Below, piece by piece: positions 1-6,349 of a DNA stretch of 11,117 nucleotides. Position 1 is the stretch's first letter; every line of letters begins with the position of its first letter. The stretch comes from Polynucleobacter sp. (lineage in GTDB: Bacteria > Pseudomonadota > Gammaproteobacteria > Burkholderiales > Burkholderiaceae). Under the pieces are notes generated by a model. It had not been told where the DNA came from and did no database searches. It saw only the letters and a program-made list of their open reading frames with translations. Position numbers and translations under genes: made by a program. The stretch covers positions 1-11,117 of the forward strand of contig JAGVCB010000173.1 of NCBI GenBank assembly GCA_020059445.1, in the 5' to 3' direction.

Positions 1-451
1 CATATGATGTCTTAAACGTTGCTGGGCCAAAACCTAGACCAACATATGCTTCGTGGGTGCTTGCCATATTTTTACCTGAATAAACTGCACCCGGGTAGCT
101 GTAATAGATTGTTCCAACATCTACAGCAACACCAGCAACTTCGGTTTTATAACCACCGTAGTAATCAATCTCCAAATTAACACTTGCATTTGGGGCAGTC
201 CAATCCGAAACATTTGACGCCCATGTACCAAGATAAACACCTGATTTATGTGCAAAATCGATACCGCCTTGAATTGCAGCGTTATCACCATTTTGTTTTA
301 TGCCACGAAAACGATAGTCGCTGGTTGCGCCAACGTTGTAACCAATCGTGTATTCAGGCACTGGTGCTGTGGCTTGAGCCAACACTGTGCCAGAAGATAA
401 AGTAGCAGCTGCTGCCAAAGCGATCGCTGAGAGAGTTAAGTAAGTTTTCAT
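1..451 (-). CDS. TorF-family putative porin (partial, C-terminus beyond left edge)
   Basis: This is the N-terminal 150 residues of an outer-membrane beta-barrel protein of the TorF/TIGR02001 type. I translated it from the complement. The ATG is at 449-451, with AGGAG at 460-464 eight bases upstream, so the start is firm. Residues 1-25 form a signal peptide (KTYLTLSAIALAAAA core) with cleavage expected after VLA-25. The mature part opens with the family hallmark TSDYRFRGI, followed by alternating strand-like segments rich in Tyr, Gly and Trp (GVYLGTWASNV, EIDYYGGYKTE, TIYYSYPGA). Family members are small porins of poorly known substrate. In Burkholderiales the gene often sits between ubiK and glnK-amtB (recalled gene order, not visible here). 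Its sigma-54 promoter and NtrC-like sites fit a role in uptake of nitrogen compounds, which is inference. The reading frame is open to the window edge. Confidence 0.88.
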   Translation of the reverse strand, partial: MKTYLTLSAIALAAAATLSSGTVLAQATAPVPEYTIGYNVGATSDYRFRGIKQNGDNAAIQGGIDFAHKSGVYLGTWASNVSDWTAPNASVNLEIDYYGGYKTEVAGVAVDVGTIYYSYPGAVYSGKNMASTHEAYVGLGFGPATFKTSY

Positions 452-459
452 ATGTTGCA

Positions 460-464
460 CTCCT
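460..464 (-). promoter_or_regulatory. Ribosome binding site of the porin gene
   Basis: AGGAG reads on the minus strand eight bases before the ATG at 449-451. It is one of the few strong Shine-Dalgarno sequences in this window and settles the porin start. Confidence 0.75.
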
Positions 465-475
465 AATAAACAATC

Positions 476-491
476 CAAGGAAAATTCCTTG
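476..491 (-). promoter_or_regulatory. Stem-loop at the predicted 5' end of the porin mRNA
   Basis: A perfect inverted repeat has seven-base arms (CAAGGAA and TTCCTTG) separated by two bases. On the minus strand it begins one base after the +1 predicted from the sigma-54 promoter. In RNA it would fold into a short 5'-terminal hairpin, a structure known in other outer-membrane protein mRNAs to slow decay. That function is inference here. The ribosome site lies about a dozen bases further downstream and is left free. Confidence 0.45.
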
Positions 492-503
492 CAAACATAT
501 AAA

Positions 504-518
504 GCAAAAGCTGTGCCA
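504..518 (-). promoter_or_regulatory. Sigma-54 (-24/-12) promoter for the porin gene
   Basis: On the minus strand the sequence reads TGGCAC-AGCTT-TTGC, an exact match to the sigma-54 core TGGCAC-N5-TTGC. The -24 GG is at 517-516 and the -12 GC is at 505-504. Transcription should begin near 492, giving a leader of about 40 bases before the porin ATG. Sigma-54 promoters need an ATP-driven activator bound upstream, and NtrC-like sites lie at the expected distance, about 130-145 bases upstream. The match, the orientation and the enhancers together make this a strong call. Confidence 0.88.
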
Positions 519-590
519 GTTTTATTTAATTCAATATAAACAATGGCTTATTTGCCACATTAATTGATAAACTAGTTACTATTGCTTCAA

Positions 591-597
591 TGCACCA
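591..597. promoter_or_regulatory. Isolated NtrC-like half-site
   Basis: TGCACCA is a perfect NtrC half-site. The partner expected three bases later is degraded: AGGTATG-CA instead of TGGTGCA, with GGT and GCA present but two extra bases between them. It is centred about 100 bases upstream of the predicted porin start point and may be a weaker auxiliary site. Confidence 0.4.
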
Positions 598-614
598 TTT
601 AGGTATGCACGCCA

Positions 615-631
615 TGCACCAAAATGAAGCA
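615..631. promoter_or_regulatory. NtrC-like enhancer site 1
   Basis: The sequence TGCACCA-AAA-TGAAGCA matches the enterobacterial NtrC consensus TGCACCA-N3-TGGTGCA at 12 of 14 defined positions. The left half is perfect. The centre lies about 131 bases upstream of the predicted sigma-54 start. It overlaps site 2 by four bases, so the two may be occupied alternatively or together as an oligomer. Confidence 0.65.
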
Positions 632-644
632 CTACATTGGTGCA
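628..644. promoter_or_regulatory. NtrC-like enhancer site 2
   Basis: The sequence AGCACTA-CAT-TGGTGCA has a perfect right half-site and five of seven left positions. It closely resembles the E. coli glnA site TGCACTA-AAA-TGGTGCA. Its outer half-site (638-644) is the exact inverted repeat of the one at 615-621. The centre is about 144 bases upstream of the porin start point. These sites also lie just upstream of the ubiK promoter, but sigma-54 activation should act on the porin side. Confidence 0.68.
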
Positions 645-649
645 TGAGA

Positions 650-678
650 TTCTCATATTTTTGGTAAAAAGATACTAT
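650..678 (+). promoter_or_regulatory. Possible sigma-70 promoter of ubiK
   Basis: TTCTCA at 650-655 (four of six to TTGACA) is spaced 17 bases from TACTAT at 673-678 (four of six to TATAAT). Transcription would start near 685, about 18 bases before the ubiK ATG. The -35 overlaps a 13-base palindrome at 644-656 (ATGAGA-T-TCTCAT) and abuts NtrC-like site 2. Matches are only moderate. Confidence 0.4.
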
Positions 679-702
679 TAAAGAAATTCCTCTGGAGACT
701 GT

Positions 703-954
703 ATGAACCCGCAAGACATCATTGAAAAAATGCAAAGCATTGCTAACGACATGCAAACCAAAGTGGGCGATGCAATCCGCCAATCGCCAGCCAAAGACTT
801 AGAACAGAATGTTCGTGGCTTGATGACCCAGGGATTTCAGAAACTAGACTTGGTCACTCGCGAAGAATTTGATGTGCAAACACAGGTGCTCGCTAAGACA
901 CGCGCAAAATTAGAAGAGCTTGAAGCGAAGGTCAGTGCTTTAGAAAAGAAGTGA
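703..954 (+). CDS. ubiK: UbiK, ubiquinone biosynthesis accessory factor (BMFP domain)
   Basis: This 83-residue protein belongs to the YqiC/BMFP family, now named UbiK. In gamma- and betaproteobacteria UbiK works with UbiJ to support the late steps of aerobic ubiquinone synthesis in a cytosolic lipid-bound complex. The N-terminal half carries helices typical of the family (residues 4-25, DIIEKMQSIANDMQTK, then LMTQGFQKLDLVTREEFD). The C-terminal half (about 52-83) is a heptad-rich coiled coil (AKLEELEAKVSALEKK), which in homologues drives trimerisation. GGAG at 694-697 lies five bases before the ATG and confirms the start. The gene converges on the MFS gene with four bases between stop codons, so there is no room for a separate terminator. 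Divergent pairing with the porin is familiar from related genomes. Confidence 0.9.
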   Translation: MNPQDIIEKMQSIANDMQTKVGDAIRQSPAKDLEQNVRGLMTQGFQKLDLVTREEFDVQTQVLAKTRAKLEELEAKVSALEKK

Positions 955-958
955 TTGC

Positions 959-2224
959 CTATTTAGCTGCCAAGTGATGCTTCAGTGGCTTTGGATAATA
1001 TAAAAACCAAATAAACGACATCACTTGCAACACTAAAAATATTAAAAAGACTTGGCGAAAAGCCTCTGGTTTTGTAAAGCCTTGAGCACTCATCAAGTCG
1101 ATGCCCCAACCAATGCTCCATTGGAAAATAAAAGCTCCCACAAAGATCAATAAGTTGTAACTGGTGCTAGCTAAACCTGCGTTGCGTGATGGAAATGCTG
1201 TGATCACACAACTCTGGCCCAAAATATGACCAGTGGCTGTGATCGCTAAAATAATCCATACAATCCAACTCAATTGAATTTGCCAAGTGATAGCAATCAA
1301 TTGAGCCACCAAACCAAAGCCCAACATATATTTGATGTAGTTAAGGGTTTGGTAGCCCTGTCGATTAGCACGAGGAATGAACCAAGCATTGAAGGCATAA
1401 CCTAACAGCATCACGCCATTGAATAAAAATAAAATTTGTGCAGTCTCAACCGAGCCATACCCAAGCACATCGATCATCCATGGACCAATCCACAGTGTTT
1501 GCAAAGCTAAAAACCCACCGTGGTTAATCACACCGACAGGCAACATTCTTAAAAAGAATGGATTTAAAAAAACATTCTTTAAACCAATCGACTGGTGATC
1601 ATCGCTCAAGGGTGCATTGTTTTTGTGCGGATGGTCATCAAATGTTGGCAGGCCAAAACGTATGGCAATAAAACCAATCAAAACCATTAACGCCATGACA
1701 ATAAAAATGCCGCGCCAGCCAATATAAGGCAGAGATAACTGAACAGGCACCGTGGTTATCAAAGCACCCACCGTACCAAAGACCAACATCCCCGAAGCAA
1801 GCTGCCCTTGCTGCTCCAGCGCAAACCACCTGCGATAGGCTGTGAATGCAGCCATCAAACAAGCTGAAACACCAATACCAATCAATAAGCGCCCAACGGT
1901 TAAACCAAACAATGATTCTGAAAAAGCAAAAACAAGCGTGCCAGCCAAAGCCATTAACAACAAAATACTTTCAACTCTTCTCACACCAAATTTATCAAGC
2001 GCAATGCCCAAAGGTATTTGCATCGCTGAGAAACCGATGAAATAAGCAGCCGATAAAAGTCCTAACTGGGCATTGCTGATTTTTAAATCAGCCATCAAAT
2101 CCGGAGCAATCACTGCATTCACAGAACGGAATGCGTAAGACAAAATATAAGCAAAAGCAAAAAAGATAAATACCTTGAGCGCTAATGCACCCTTCATCGG
2201 CAAAGCTGGAGTGGGATGACTCAT
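959..2224 (-). CDS. MFS transporter, 12 membrane segments
   Basis: This is a major facilitator superfamily permease of 421 residues from the ATG at 2222-2224. A GTG two codons earlier (2228-2230) directly abuts an upstream TAA; neither start has a convincing Shine-Dalgarno sequence, and I favour the ATG. About 12 hydrophobic helices are visible, with a central hydrophilic loop (FDDHPHKNNAPLSDDHQS) splitting two six-helix halves. The signature motif A lies between helices 2 and 3 (GIALDKFGVRR, residues 73-83). A Gly-rich helix 4 (GRLLIGIGVSA) and an FTAYRRWF loop resemble organic-anion and NarK-like branches. The substrate cannot be told from sequence. The gene follows the broken lipoprotein gene on the same strand without a terminator, so they were probably co-transcribed. 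Confidence 0.87.
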   Translation of the reverse strand: MSHPTPALPMKGALALKVFIFFAFAYILSYAFRSVNAVIAPDLMADLKISNAQLGLLSAAYFIGFSAMQIPLGIALDKFGVRRVESILLLMALAGTLVFAFSESLFGLTVGRLLIGIGVSACLMAAFTAYRRWFALEQQGQLASGMLVFGTVGALITTVPVQLSLPYIGWRGIFIVMALMVLIGFIAIRFGLPTFDDHPHKNNAPLSDDHQSIGLKNVFLNPFFLRMLPVGVINHGGFLALQTLWIGPWMIDVLGYGSVETAQILFLFNGVMLLGYAFNAWFIPRANRQGYQTLNYIKYMLGFGLVAQLIAITWQIQLSWIVWIILAITATGHILGQSCVITAFPSRNAGLASTSYNLLIFVGAFIFQWSIGWGIDLMSAQGFTKPEAFRQVFLIFLVLQVMSFIWFLYYPKPLKHHLAAK

Positions 2225-2230
2225 AGCCAC

Positions 2231-2365
2231 TTAGTAAGGCTTGAACCCAGAGAAGAACATTTCGTGAGCATCCGTCTGAATCAGTTTTTCAAGAGACACT
2301 TCGCCGTTAATTGTTTGTAAAAGACTTTATTGATAAATTTGGATTTGCCCATCAGGGAACTGACG
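2231..2365 (-). pseudogene. Severed C-terminal part of the upstream lipoprotein gene
   Basis: This otherwise gene-free stretch reads on in the same frame as the lipoprotein gene, past its TAG stop at 2366-2368. Twelve codons (RQFPDGQIQIYQ) are followed by a TAA at 2327-2329, then 31 more codons ending in MFFSGFKPY and a TAA at 2231-2233. Betaproteobacterial homologues, as I recall them, end with an (F/I)YQ segment and a final FFxSFK-like motif, and both appear here at suitable distance. With both stops read as sense the protein would be 200 residues, and its last stop would abut the MFS start region. Each stop could be a single C-to-T change of a Gln codon (CAG to TAG, CAA to TAA). I read this as 3' decay of a coding gene. 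Confidence 0.62.
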
Positions 2366-2833
2366 CTACACAATTCTAAATCTCAACAATCTTTTTTTGG
2401 CATCTGGGCCATCACCTTGAAGCAACCATTCTTTAGCGCCTAATTCAATGCTGGATTGTCCAGCAGTTTTAATGGTCACTGTCTTTTCAATAGGTGCTGA
2501 TGAATTTTTCAAATTACTCAACATGCCTGTTTGTAGATACTCTAAAAGGTTATTGGTATCAAATTTTTGACTGATGTCTTTGGGAACATTAATAACCCCA
2601 ACGGCATAAAGTGAATTCTCAACCTTTGAAGCCTCAATCGTCATGGTCATTTTTTGACCATCAAAAAGAATTGATTTTTCTGCACGGCTTGGCTTGCCTG
2701 GATACAGGGCTTCATAGAGTAAATCGTCTGCACGAACCGTTCTCCAATCCAAAGTTGGGGAACATGCAGAAAGGCTCAATAACAAGCCAAGAATGATGAA
2801 TAAATTTCGCAACATGATTTGTTTAATTTGCAT
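2366..2833 (-). CDS. Hypothetical lipoprotein, C-terminally truncated
   Basis: This is a 155-residue predicted lipoprotein of unknown function. Residues 8-24 are a lipoprotein signal peptide ending in the lipobox LSAC, with Cys24 as the lipidation site. It is followed by PTLDWRTVRADD, which resembles the mature N-terminus (DWRE-like) of a conserved betaproteobacterial family. The body holds a KMTMTIEASKVENSLYAVGV stretch typical of a small alpha/beta domain. The frame ends early at a TAG after RFRIV, and homologous-looking sequence continues in frame beyond it. The product therefore probably lacks its last beta strand and helix. An alternative ATG at 2813-2815 would place Cys at 18; neither start has a clear ribosome site. 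The gene is divergent from the TlpA-like gene and upstream of the MFS gene. Confidence 0.7.
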   Translation of the reverse strand: MQIKQIMLRNLFIILGLLLSLSACSPTLDWRTVRADDLLYEALYPGKPSRAEKSILFDGQKMTMTIEASKVENSLYAVGVINVPKDISQKFDTNNLLEYLQTGMLSNLKNSSAPIEKTVTIKTAGQSSIELGAKEWLLQGDGPDAKKRLLRFRIV

Positions 2834-2874
2834 AAAATAAGATTATGCCCACTCAACCTCATCTCAGCAGATTT

Positions 2875-3375
2875 ATGACAATCAAACTCTTTTTAGCAGC
2901 CAGCTTAATCTCAGTATTCAGTCTCCTATCGGGCTGTGCGTCAGATACCCAGCAATCAGTACCAAATTTCAAGATTTCTGAAATATCAGGCAAAACTTTG
3001 ACCCAAGCAGACATTGCTGGGAAAGTAACAGTGATTAATTTTTGGGCAACCAGTTGCGTGACCTGCGTTAAAGAAATGCCTGACTTGGTCAATACCTATG
3101 AGAAGTACAAATCTCAAGGTCTAGAGTTCATTGCCTTGGCCATGTCTTATGACCCACCGATGTACGTGGTGAACTTTGCTGAAACACGCAAACTGCCATT
3201 CATTGTTGCAATGGATTCAGATGGAAGTGCAGCAAAAGCATTTGGAAAAATTCAGTTAACCCCAACAACGCTGGTGATTAACAAGCAGGGGAAAATCATC
3301 AAGCGCTATGTTGGTGAACCTAACTGGAATGACTTCCACAGGTTGCTAGAAAAATCTTTGGCAGATAAAAGCTAA
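2875..3375 (+). CDS. TlpA-like thioredoxin-fold lipoprotein (thiol-disulfide oxidoreductase)
   Basis: This is a membrane-anchored periplasmic thiol-disulfide oxidoreductase of the TlpA/ResA type, 166 residues from the ATG at 2875. An in-frame ATG at 2845 would add ten polar residues; I prefer the later start because it gives a standard signal with the lipobox LSGC and Cys at 21. The thioredoxin fold begins with the family-style VPNFKISEISGK strand. The active site sits in NFWATSCVTC, a CVTC redox pair at residues 61 and 64. The cis-proline is in LTPTTLVI (Pro130), followed by the KQGKIIKRYVG hairpin. Likely roles are reduction of apocytochrome or other periplasmic cysteines; the partner is unknown. 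The gene stands alone, with hairpins directly after the stop. Confidence 0.87.
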   Translation: MTIKLFLAASLISVFSLLSGCASDTQQSVPNFKISEISGKTLTQADIAGKVTVINFWATSCVTCVKEMPDLVNTYEKYKSQGLEFIALAMSYDPPMYVVNFAETRKLPFIVAMDSDGSAAKAFGKIQLTPTTLVINKQGKIIKRYVGEPNWNDFHRLLEKSLADKS

Positions 3376-3390
3376 CTCTAAGTTAGTTTT
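3372..3390 (+). terminator. Candidate terminator after the TlpA-like gene
   Basis: CTAACT-CTA-AGTTAG forms a six-base stem with a three-base loop, followed at once by TTTT. The stem is AT-rich and includes the stop codon (3373-3375), so it is a weak intrinsic terminator at best. Confidence 0.45.
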
Positions 3391-3393
3391 AAG

Positions 3394-3408
3394 CTAGTTC
3401 TGAACTAG
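3394..3408. terminator. Palindrome between convergent tlpA-like and lipA genes
   Basis: CTAGTTC-T-GAACTAG is a perfect inverted repeat with seven-base arms around a single base. It lies between two convergent genes, so it may act as a terminator hairpin on either strand, although no long T-run follows in either direction. It also repeats the CTAG/GTTAG character of the neighbouring hairpin at 3372-3386. Confidence 0.4.
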
Positions 3409-3433
3409 TTACTTACCTGCCATTTGGTTTTGA

Positions 3434-4387
3434 TTAAACAACACCTGCCTTGTGGGCTTGCTCATCTGCGTGATAACTTGATCTGACCATCGCACCAACA
3501 GCCGCATGAGTAAAACCCATCGCATAAGCTTCTTTCTCAAACATGGCAAATGTATCAGGATGCACATAACGACGCACAGGTAAATGATGCCCTGATGGGG
3601 CCAAATACTGGCCAATTGTGAGCATATCGATATCATGCTCACGCATGTCTTTCATCACTTCTAAAATTTCTTCGTCTGTCTCGCCAAGACCAACCATCAA
3701 ACCACTCTTGGTTGAAACATGAGGATAGCGAGCCTTAAAATCTTTTAACAACTTCAAAGAATGCATGTAGTCTGAACCAGGGCGTGCTTCCTTGTATAGG
3801 CGGGGCACGGTTTCTAGGTTGTGATTCATCACATCTGGCAAGCCATCATTGAAAATATCTAAAGCCTTCTCAAGTCTACCCCTGAAGTCTGGCACCAAGA
3901 CTTCAATTTTTGTTTGGGGAGATGATTCTTTTGTCTTGGTGATGCAATTCACAAAGTGCTGAGCACCGCCATCACGAAGATCATCGCGATCAACGCTGGT
4001 GATCACGACATAAGAGAGCTTTAAGGCTGCAATTGTTTTAGCAAGATTATTCGGCTCTTCTAAATCAAGAGGATCTGGTCTGCCATGACCAACATCGCAA
4101 AATGGGCAGCGGCGTGTGCATTTATCACCCATGATCATGAATGTTGCAGTGCCTTTACCAAAACACTCACCTATATTTGGACAACTGGCTTCTTCACAAA
4201 CAGTCACCAATTGATTTTCACGAAGAATCTTTTTGATCTCATTAAAGCGAGAGTTACCAGAAGCAGCCTTGACCCTGATCCAATCAGGTTTTTTTAATAC
4301 TTCTTCAATCGGCACAATCTTGATTGGAATGCGCGATGTCTTATCAGCAGATTTTTGTTTTTGATTTGGATCGTAGGTCTTGGTCAT
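3434..4387 (-). CDS. lipA: Lipoyl synthase
   Basis: LipA is the radical SAM enzyme that inserts two sulfur atoms into protein-bound octanoate to give the lipoyl cofactor of 2-oxoacid dehydrogenases and the glycine cleavage system. The 317 residues match the family length. All cluster ligands are visible: the auxiliary [4Fe-4S] motif C64-x4-C69-x5-C75 ([12 protein letters not shown]), the radical SAM motif C90-x3-C94-x2-C97 (CTRRCPFC), and the C-terminal RSSYHADE with the Ser that ligates the auxiliary cluster (about S303). The start ATG overlaps the lipB stop by four bases (ATGA), a sign of translational coupling. It is the last gene of a six-gene minus-strand run and faces the TlpA-like gene. 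Confidence 0.97.
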   Translation of the reverse strand: MTKTYDPNQKQKSADKTSRIPIKIVPIEEVLKKPDWIRVKAASGNSRFNEIKKILRENQLVTVCEEASCPNIGECFGKGTATFMIMGDKCTRRCPFCDVGHGRPDPLDLEEPNNLAKTIAALKLSYVVITSVDRDDLRDGGAQHFVNCITKTKESSPQTKIEVLVPDFRGRLEKALDIFNDGLPDVMNHNLETVPRLYKEARPGSDYMHSLKLLKDFKARYPHVSTKSGLMVGLGETDEEILEVMKDMREHDIDMLTIGQYLAPSGHHLPVRRYVHPDTFAMFEKEAYAMGFTHAAVGAMVRSSYHADEQAHKAGVV

Positions 4388-5031
4388 GACCGCACCTCTA
4401 ATTGTTGAGATAAATGGCTCACTATATTTTTTGCCACAATGTCGATATTGTCGCTCACCCCAAGACTCTTCATATCAATTGTCTTTAAACCCTCATAACC
4501 ACAGGGGTTGATTGCCAAAAAGGGCTTCAAATCCATATCCACATTGAGTGCTAGACCATGATAACAACATTGCTTGGTCACTTTAAGCCCCAAAGCAGCA
4601 ATCTTGGCACCATGAAGTTCCGCAGGGATTGATGGCTCATTGGCCAGGTAGATACCTGGTGCTCCTGCTTTTCTTTGACTCACAATCTCAAAATCTGCCA
4701 AGGTATCAATGATTGCTTGCTCGATACGATGCACTAAATCTCGAACAAATAAGCGTTTGCGTCTCAAATCCAACAGTAGATAAATGACCAATTGCCCAGG
4801 GCCGTGATATGTGATCTGACCACCTCGATCAATTGGTACCAAAGGTATTTGTGCGTTCGGGTGAAGCATGTGTGCGGCATCCCCAGCTTGGCCCAATGTG
4901 TATGTCGGTGGGTGTTGTAACACCCAAAGCTCATCCGGTGTTTCTGCTGAGCGTTGCGCCGTGAAATTTTTCATCGCCTCAAATGTTGGCAAATACTCCT
5001 GCAACCCTAATTGGCGAATGATGATTGTCAT
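4384..5031 (-). CDS. lipB: Octanoyl-(acyl carrier protein):protein N-octanoyltransferase
   Basis: LipB moves octanoate from ACP to the lipoyl-domain lysine of target enzymes, supplying the substrate of LipA. The 215-residue sequence has the family motifs in order: [14 protein letters not shown] (71-84), [11 protein letters not shown] (120-130), KIAALGLKV with the catalytic Lys143, [11 protein letters not shown] (155-165), and NPCGYEG with the catalytic Cys177 that forms the acyl-thioester. The ATG at 5029-5031 lies three bases after the DUF493 stop and has no clear Shine-Dalgarno site, so translation is probably coupled. The 4-base overlap with lipA fits a tight biosynthetic pair. Confidence 0.97.
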   Translation of the reverse strand: MTIIIRQLGLQEYLPTFEAMKNFTAQRSAETPDELWVLQHPPTYTLGQAGDAAHMLHPNAQIPLVPIDRGGQITYHGPGQLVIYLLLDLRRKRLFVRDLVHRIEQAIIDTLADFEIVSQRKAGAPGIYLANEPSIPAELHGAKIAALGLKVTKQCCYHGLALNVDMDLKPFLAINPCGYEGLKTIDMKSLGVSDNIDIVAKNIVSHLSQQLEVRS

Positions 5032-5034
5032 TAT

Positions 5035-5307
5035 TTATAAAACAACGCTCACCATTGGGTGCGTCGAAAGAGTTCTGTAGAGCTCATCCAATTGTTCACG
5101 ACTTGTGACATGCACCGTAACTGTCAAACCCAAATAATTACCATTTTTTGATGGCCTGCATTCAGTGGTGCTGATGTCATAATTTTTATCAAACTGTAAG
5201 ACAACATTCTGAACAGCTTCTTGATAGCCAGGCACGGACTTACCCATGACTTTAATGGGAAAGTCACACGGGTATTTAATCAGTGATTCTTCTGCTGGAA
5301 TATCCAT
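5035..5307 (-). CDS. DUF493 (YbeD-like) family protein
   Basis: This small 90-residue protein of the DUF493/YbeD family has an ACT-like ferredoxin fold. Recognisable features are the N-terminal YPCDFPIKVMGK strand, a central QFDKNYDISTTECRPSKNGNYLG segment, and the C-terminal TVTVHVTSREQLDELYRTL strand-helix with a final hydrophobic strand (MVSVVL). YbeD genes sit beside lipB in many proteobacteria, and a regulatory or ligand-sensing role in lipoate metabolism has been suggested, but the function is not established. The gene starts two bases after the hydrolase stop and ends three bases before lipB, so it is clearly in the same transcript. Confidence 0.9.
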   Translation of the reverse strand: MDIPAEESLIKYPCDFPIKVMGKSVPGYQEAVQNVVLQFDKNYDISTTECRPSKNGNYLGLTVTVHVTSREQLDELYRTLSTHPMVSVVL

Positions 5308-5309
5308 GA

Positions 5310-6029
5310 TTAATGATTACCTTGAGGATTGGGTTGCCCATGAAAAGCACTCAAGATCAAATCTCGGATGCAATGCAATTTACGGTGGAAAAAATGATCG
5401 GCACCCGGTATCACTTGCACAGTCAACTCTTGAGGTCTGGCCCAATCCAATACACTGCTTAGAGGAATCACATCGTCCACTTCACCATGGATCACAATCG
5501 TGCTCTTAGGCACTGGCGCAACATCCCACTTACCTGTTGCCGAGCCCACCATGATCAATCGCTCGGGCGGCATGTTCATTTCTTCTAACTGCTTCACAAC
5601 ATAACTGCTGACATAACTGCCAAAAGAAAAGCCTGCCATCACCAAAGGTAATTCAGCAACTAATGATGGCCAGCCTTGTCCTTCTAATTCAGGAATCTCT
5701 TGCCAACCAAAAGAATCTTTCATCCAGGCAATGACGGCCAACAAATCTTGGGTCTCCCCTTTACCATCGTCGTGCACGCCCTCAGATGCACCAACTCCTC
5801 TGAAGTTGGGCCTAACAGTCACATAATTTAATTGTGTAAAAGTACGGGCCAAAGTTTGCGCTACTTTGTTATCCATTGTGCCGCCCAACAGCGGATGAGG
5901 ATGCGCCACCAAGGCAATACCTCTTGGGCGAAAATTTGCTGGGTCATGCTTCAAACCCTCAGGCAAATCCAAAGAAGCCTCAATGATTCCAACAGGACCT
6001 TTCAAATGAATTTTGATGGTTCGATTCAC
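5310..6029 (-). CDS. Alpha/beta hydrolase (COG2945-like)
   Basis: This is a 239-residue cytosolic alpha/beta hydrolase, length typical for the COG2945 group. Visible elements are the oxyanion-side motif HPHPLLGGTMDNKV (43-56), the conserved NFRGVGASEG (75-84), the nucleophile elbow GFSFGS with Ser135, the acid in HGEVDDVIP (Asp185 or Asp186), and the catalytic His212 in PGADHFFH. The full triad suggests an active esterase, thioesterase or peptidase-like enzyme; the substrate is unknown. The start is GTG at 6027-6029, directly after the ferredoxin TAA, so initiation probably depends on termination of the upstream gene. An acyl-related substrate would suit its place in a lipoate operon, but that is a guess. 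Confidence 0.9.
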   Translation of the reverse strand: MNRTIKIHLKGPVGIIEASLDLPEGLKHDPANFRPRGIALVAHPHPLLGGTMDNKVAQTLARTFTQLNYVTVRPNFRGVGASEGVHDDGKGETQDLLAVIAWMKDSFGWQEIPELEGQGWPSLVAELPLVMAGFSFGSYVSSYVVKQLEEMNMPPERLIMVGSATGKWDVAPVPKSTIVIHGEVDDVIPLSSVLDWARPQELTVQVIPGADHFFHRKLHCIRDLILSAFHGQPNPQGNH

Positions 6030-6341
6030 TTAATCAATCCTTAATCGCTCAACCACTTGGCCCTTAACAAAATGTGTATCAATGATTTCATCAATGTCAC
6101 TCTGATCAACGGCTGTGTACCAAATACCCTCCGGGTAAACAACCATCACTGGGCCATGAGCACAACGGTCTAAACATCCCGCTTTATTAACTCTCACCTT
6201 GCCCTCTCCAGAAAGACCCAAGTCCTTGCAACGAAGCTTGGCATGCTCGAAAAGGCCTTGAGCATTGTGCTGGGCACAACAGTCTCTACCGTTTTCACGT
6301 TGGTTCAAACAAAAGAATAAGTGATATTTAAAGTGGCTCAT
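6030..6341 (-). CDS. Thioredoxin-like [2Fe-2S] ferredoxin
   Basis: This is a 103-residue (2Fe-2S) ferredoxin of the thioredoxin-fold type, related to the NuoE-like and Shethna-type proteins. Candidate ligands are Cys11 (FFCLNQRENG), Cys21 or Cys22 (RDCCAQ), and Cys56-x3-Cys60 in VRVNKAGCLDRCAHGPVMVV, the most conserved part of the family, followed by YPEGIWY. The open frame extends 28 codons upstream into the VanZ-like gene, but the family N-terminus (MSHFKYHLFFC) begins at the ATG at 6339-6341, eight bases after that gene's stop. No good ribosome site is visible. Family members serve as electron carriers of largely unknown partners. Position in the lipA operon makes a link to LipA cluster chemistry attractive but unproven. 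Confidence 0.9.
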   Translation of the reverse strand: MSHFKYHLFFCLNQRENGRDCCAQHNAQGLFEHAKLRCKDLGLSGEGKVRVNKAGCLDRCAHGPVMVVYPEGIWYTAVDQSDIDEIIDTHFVKGQVVERLRID

Positions 6342-6349
6342 ATTGAAAA

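Noticed and set aside
526-783. Minus-strand open frame of 85 codons across the porin-ubiK intergenic region.
   Set aside because: It covers the sigma-54 promoter, the NtrC-like sites and the ubiK start, and its product looks random (many Cys, His and Met).
2834-2874. Promoter-like boxes (TAAAAT at 2833-2838; CATAAT on the minus strand at 2842-2847) between the two divergent lipoprotein genes.
   Set aside because: No convincing -35 boxes pair with them at a normal distance on either strand, and AT-rich sequence gives such hexamers easily.
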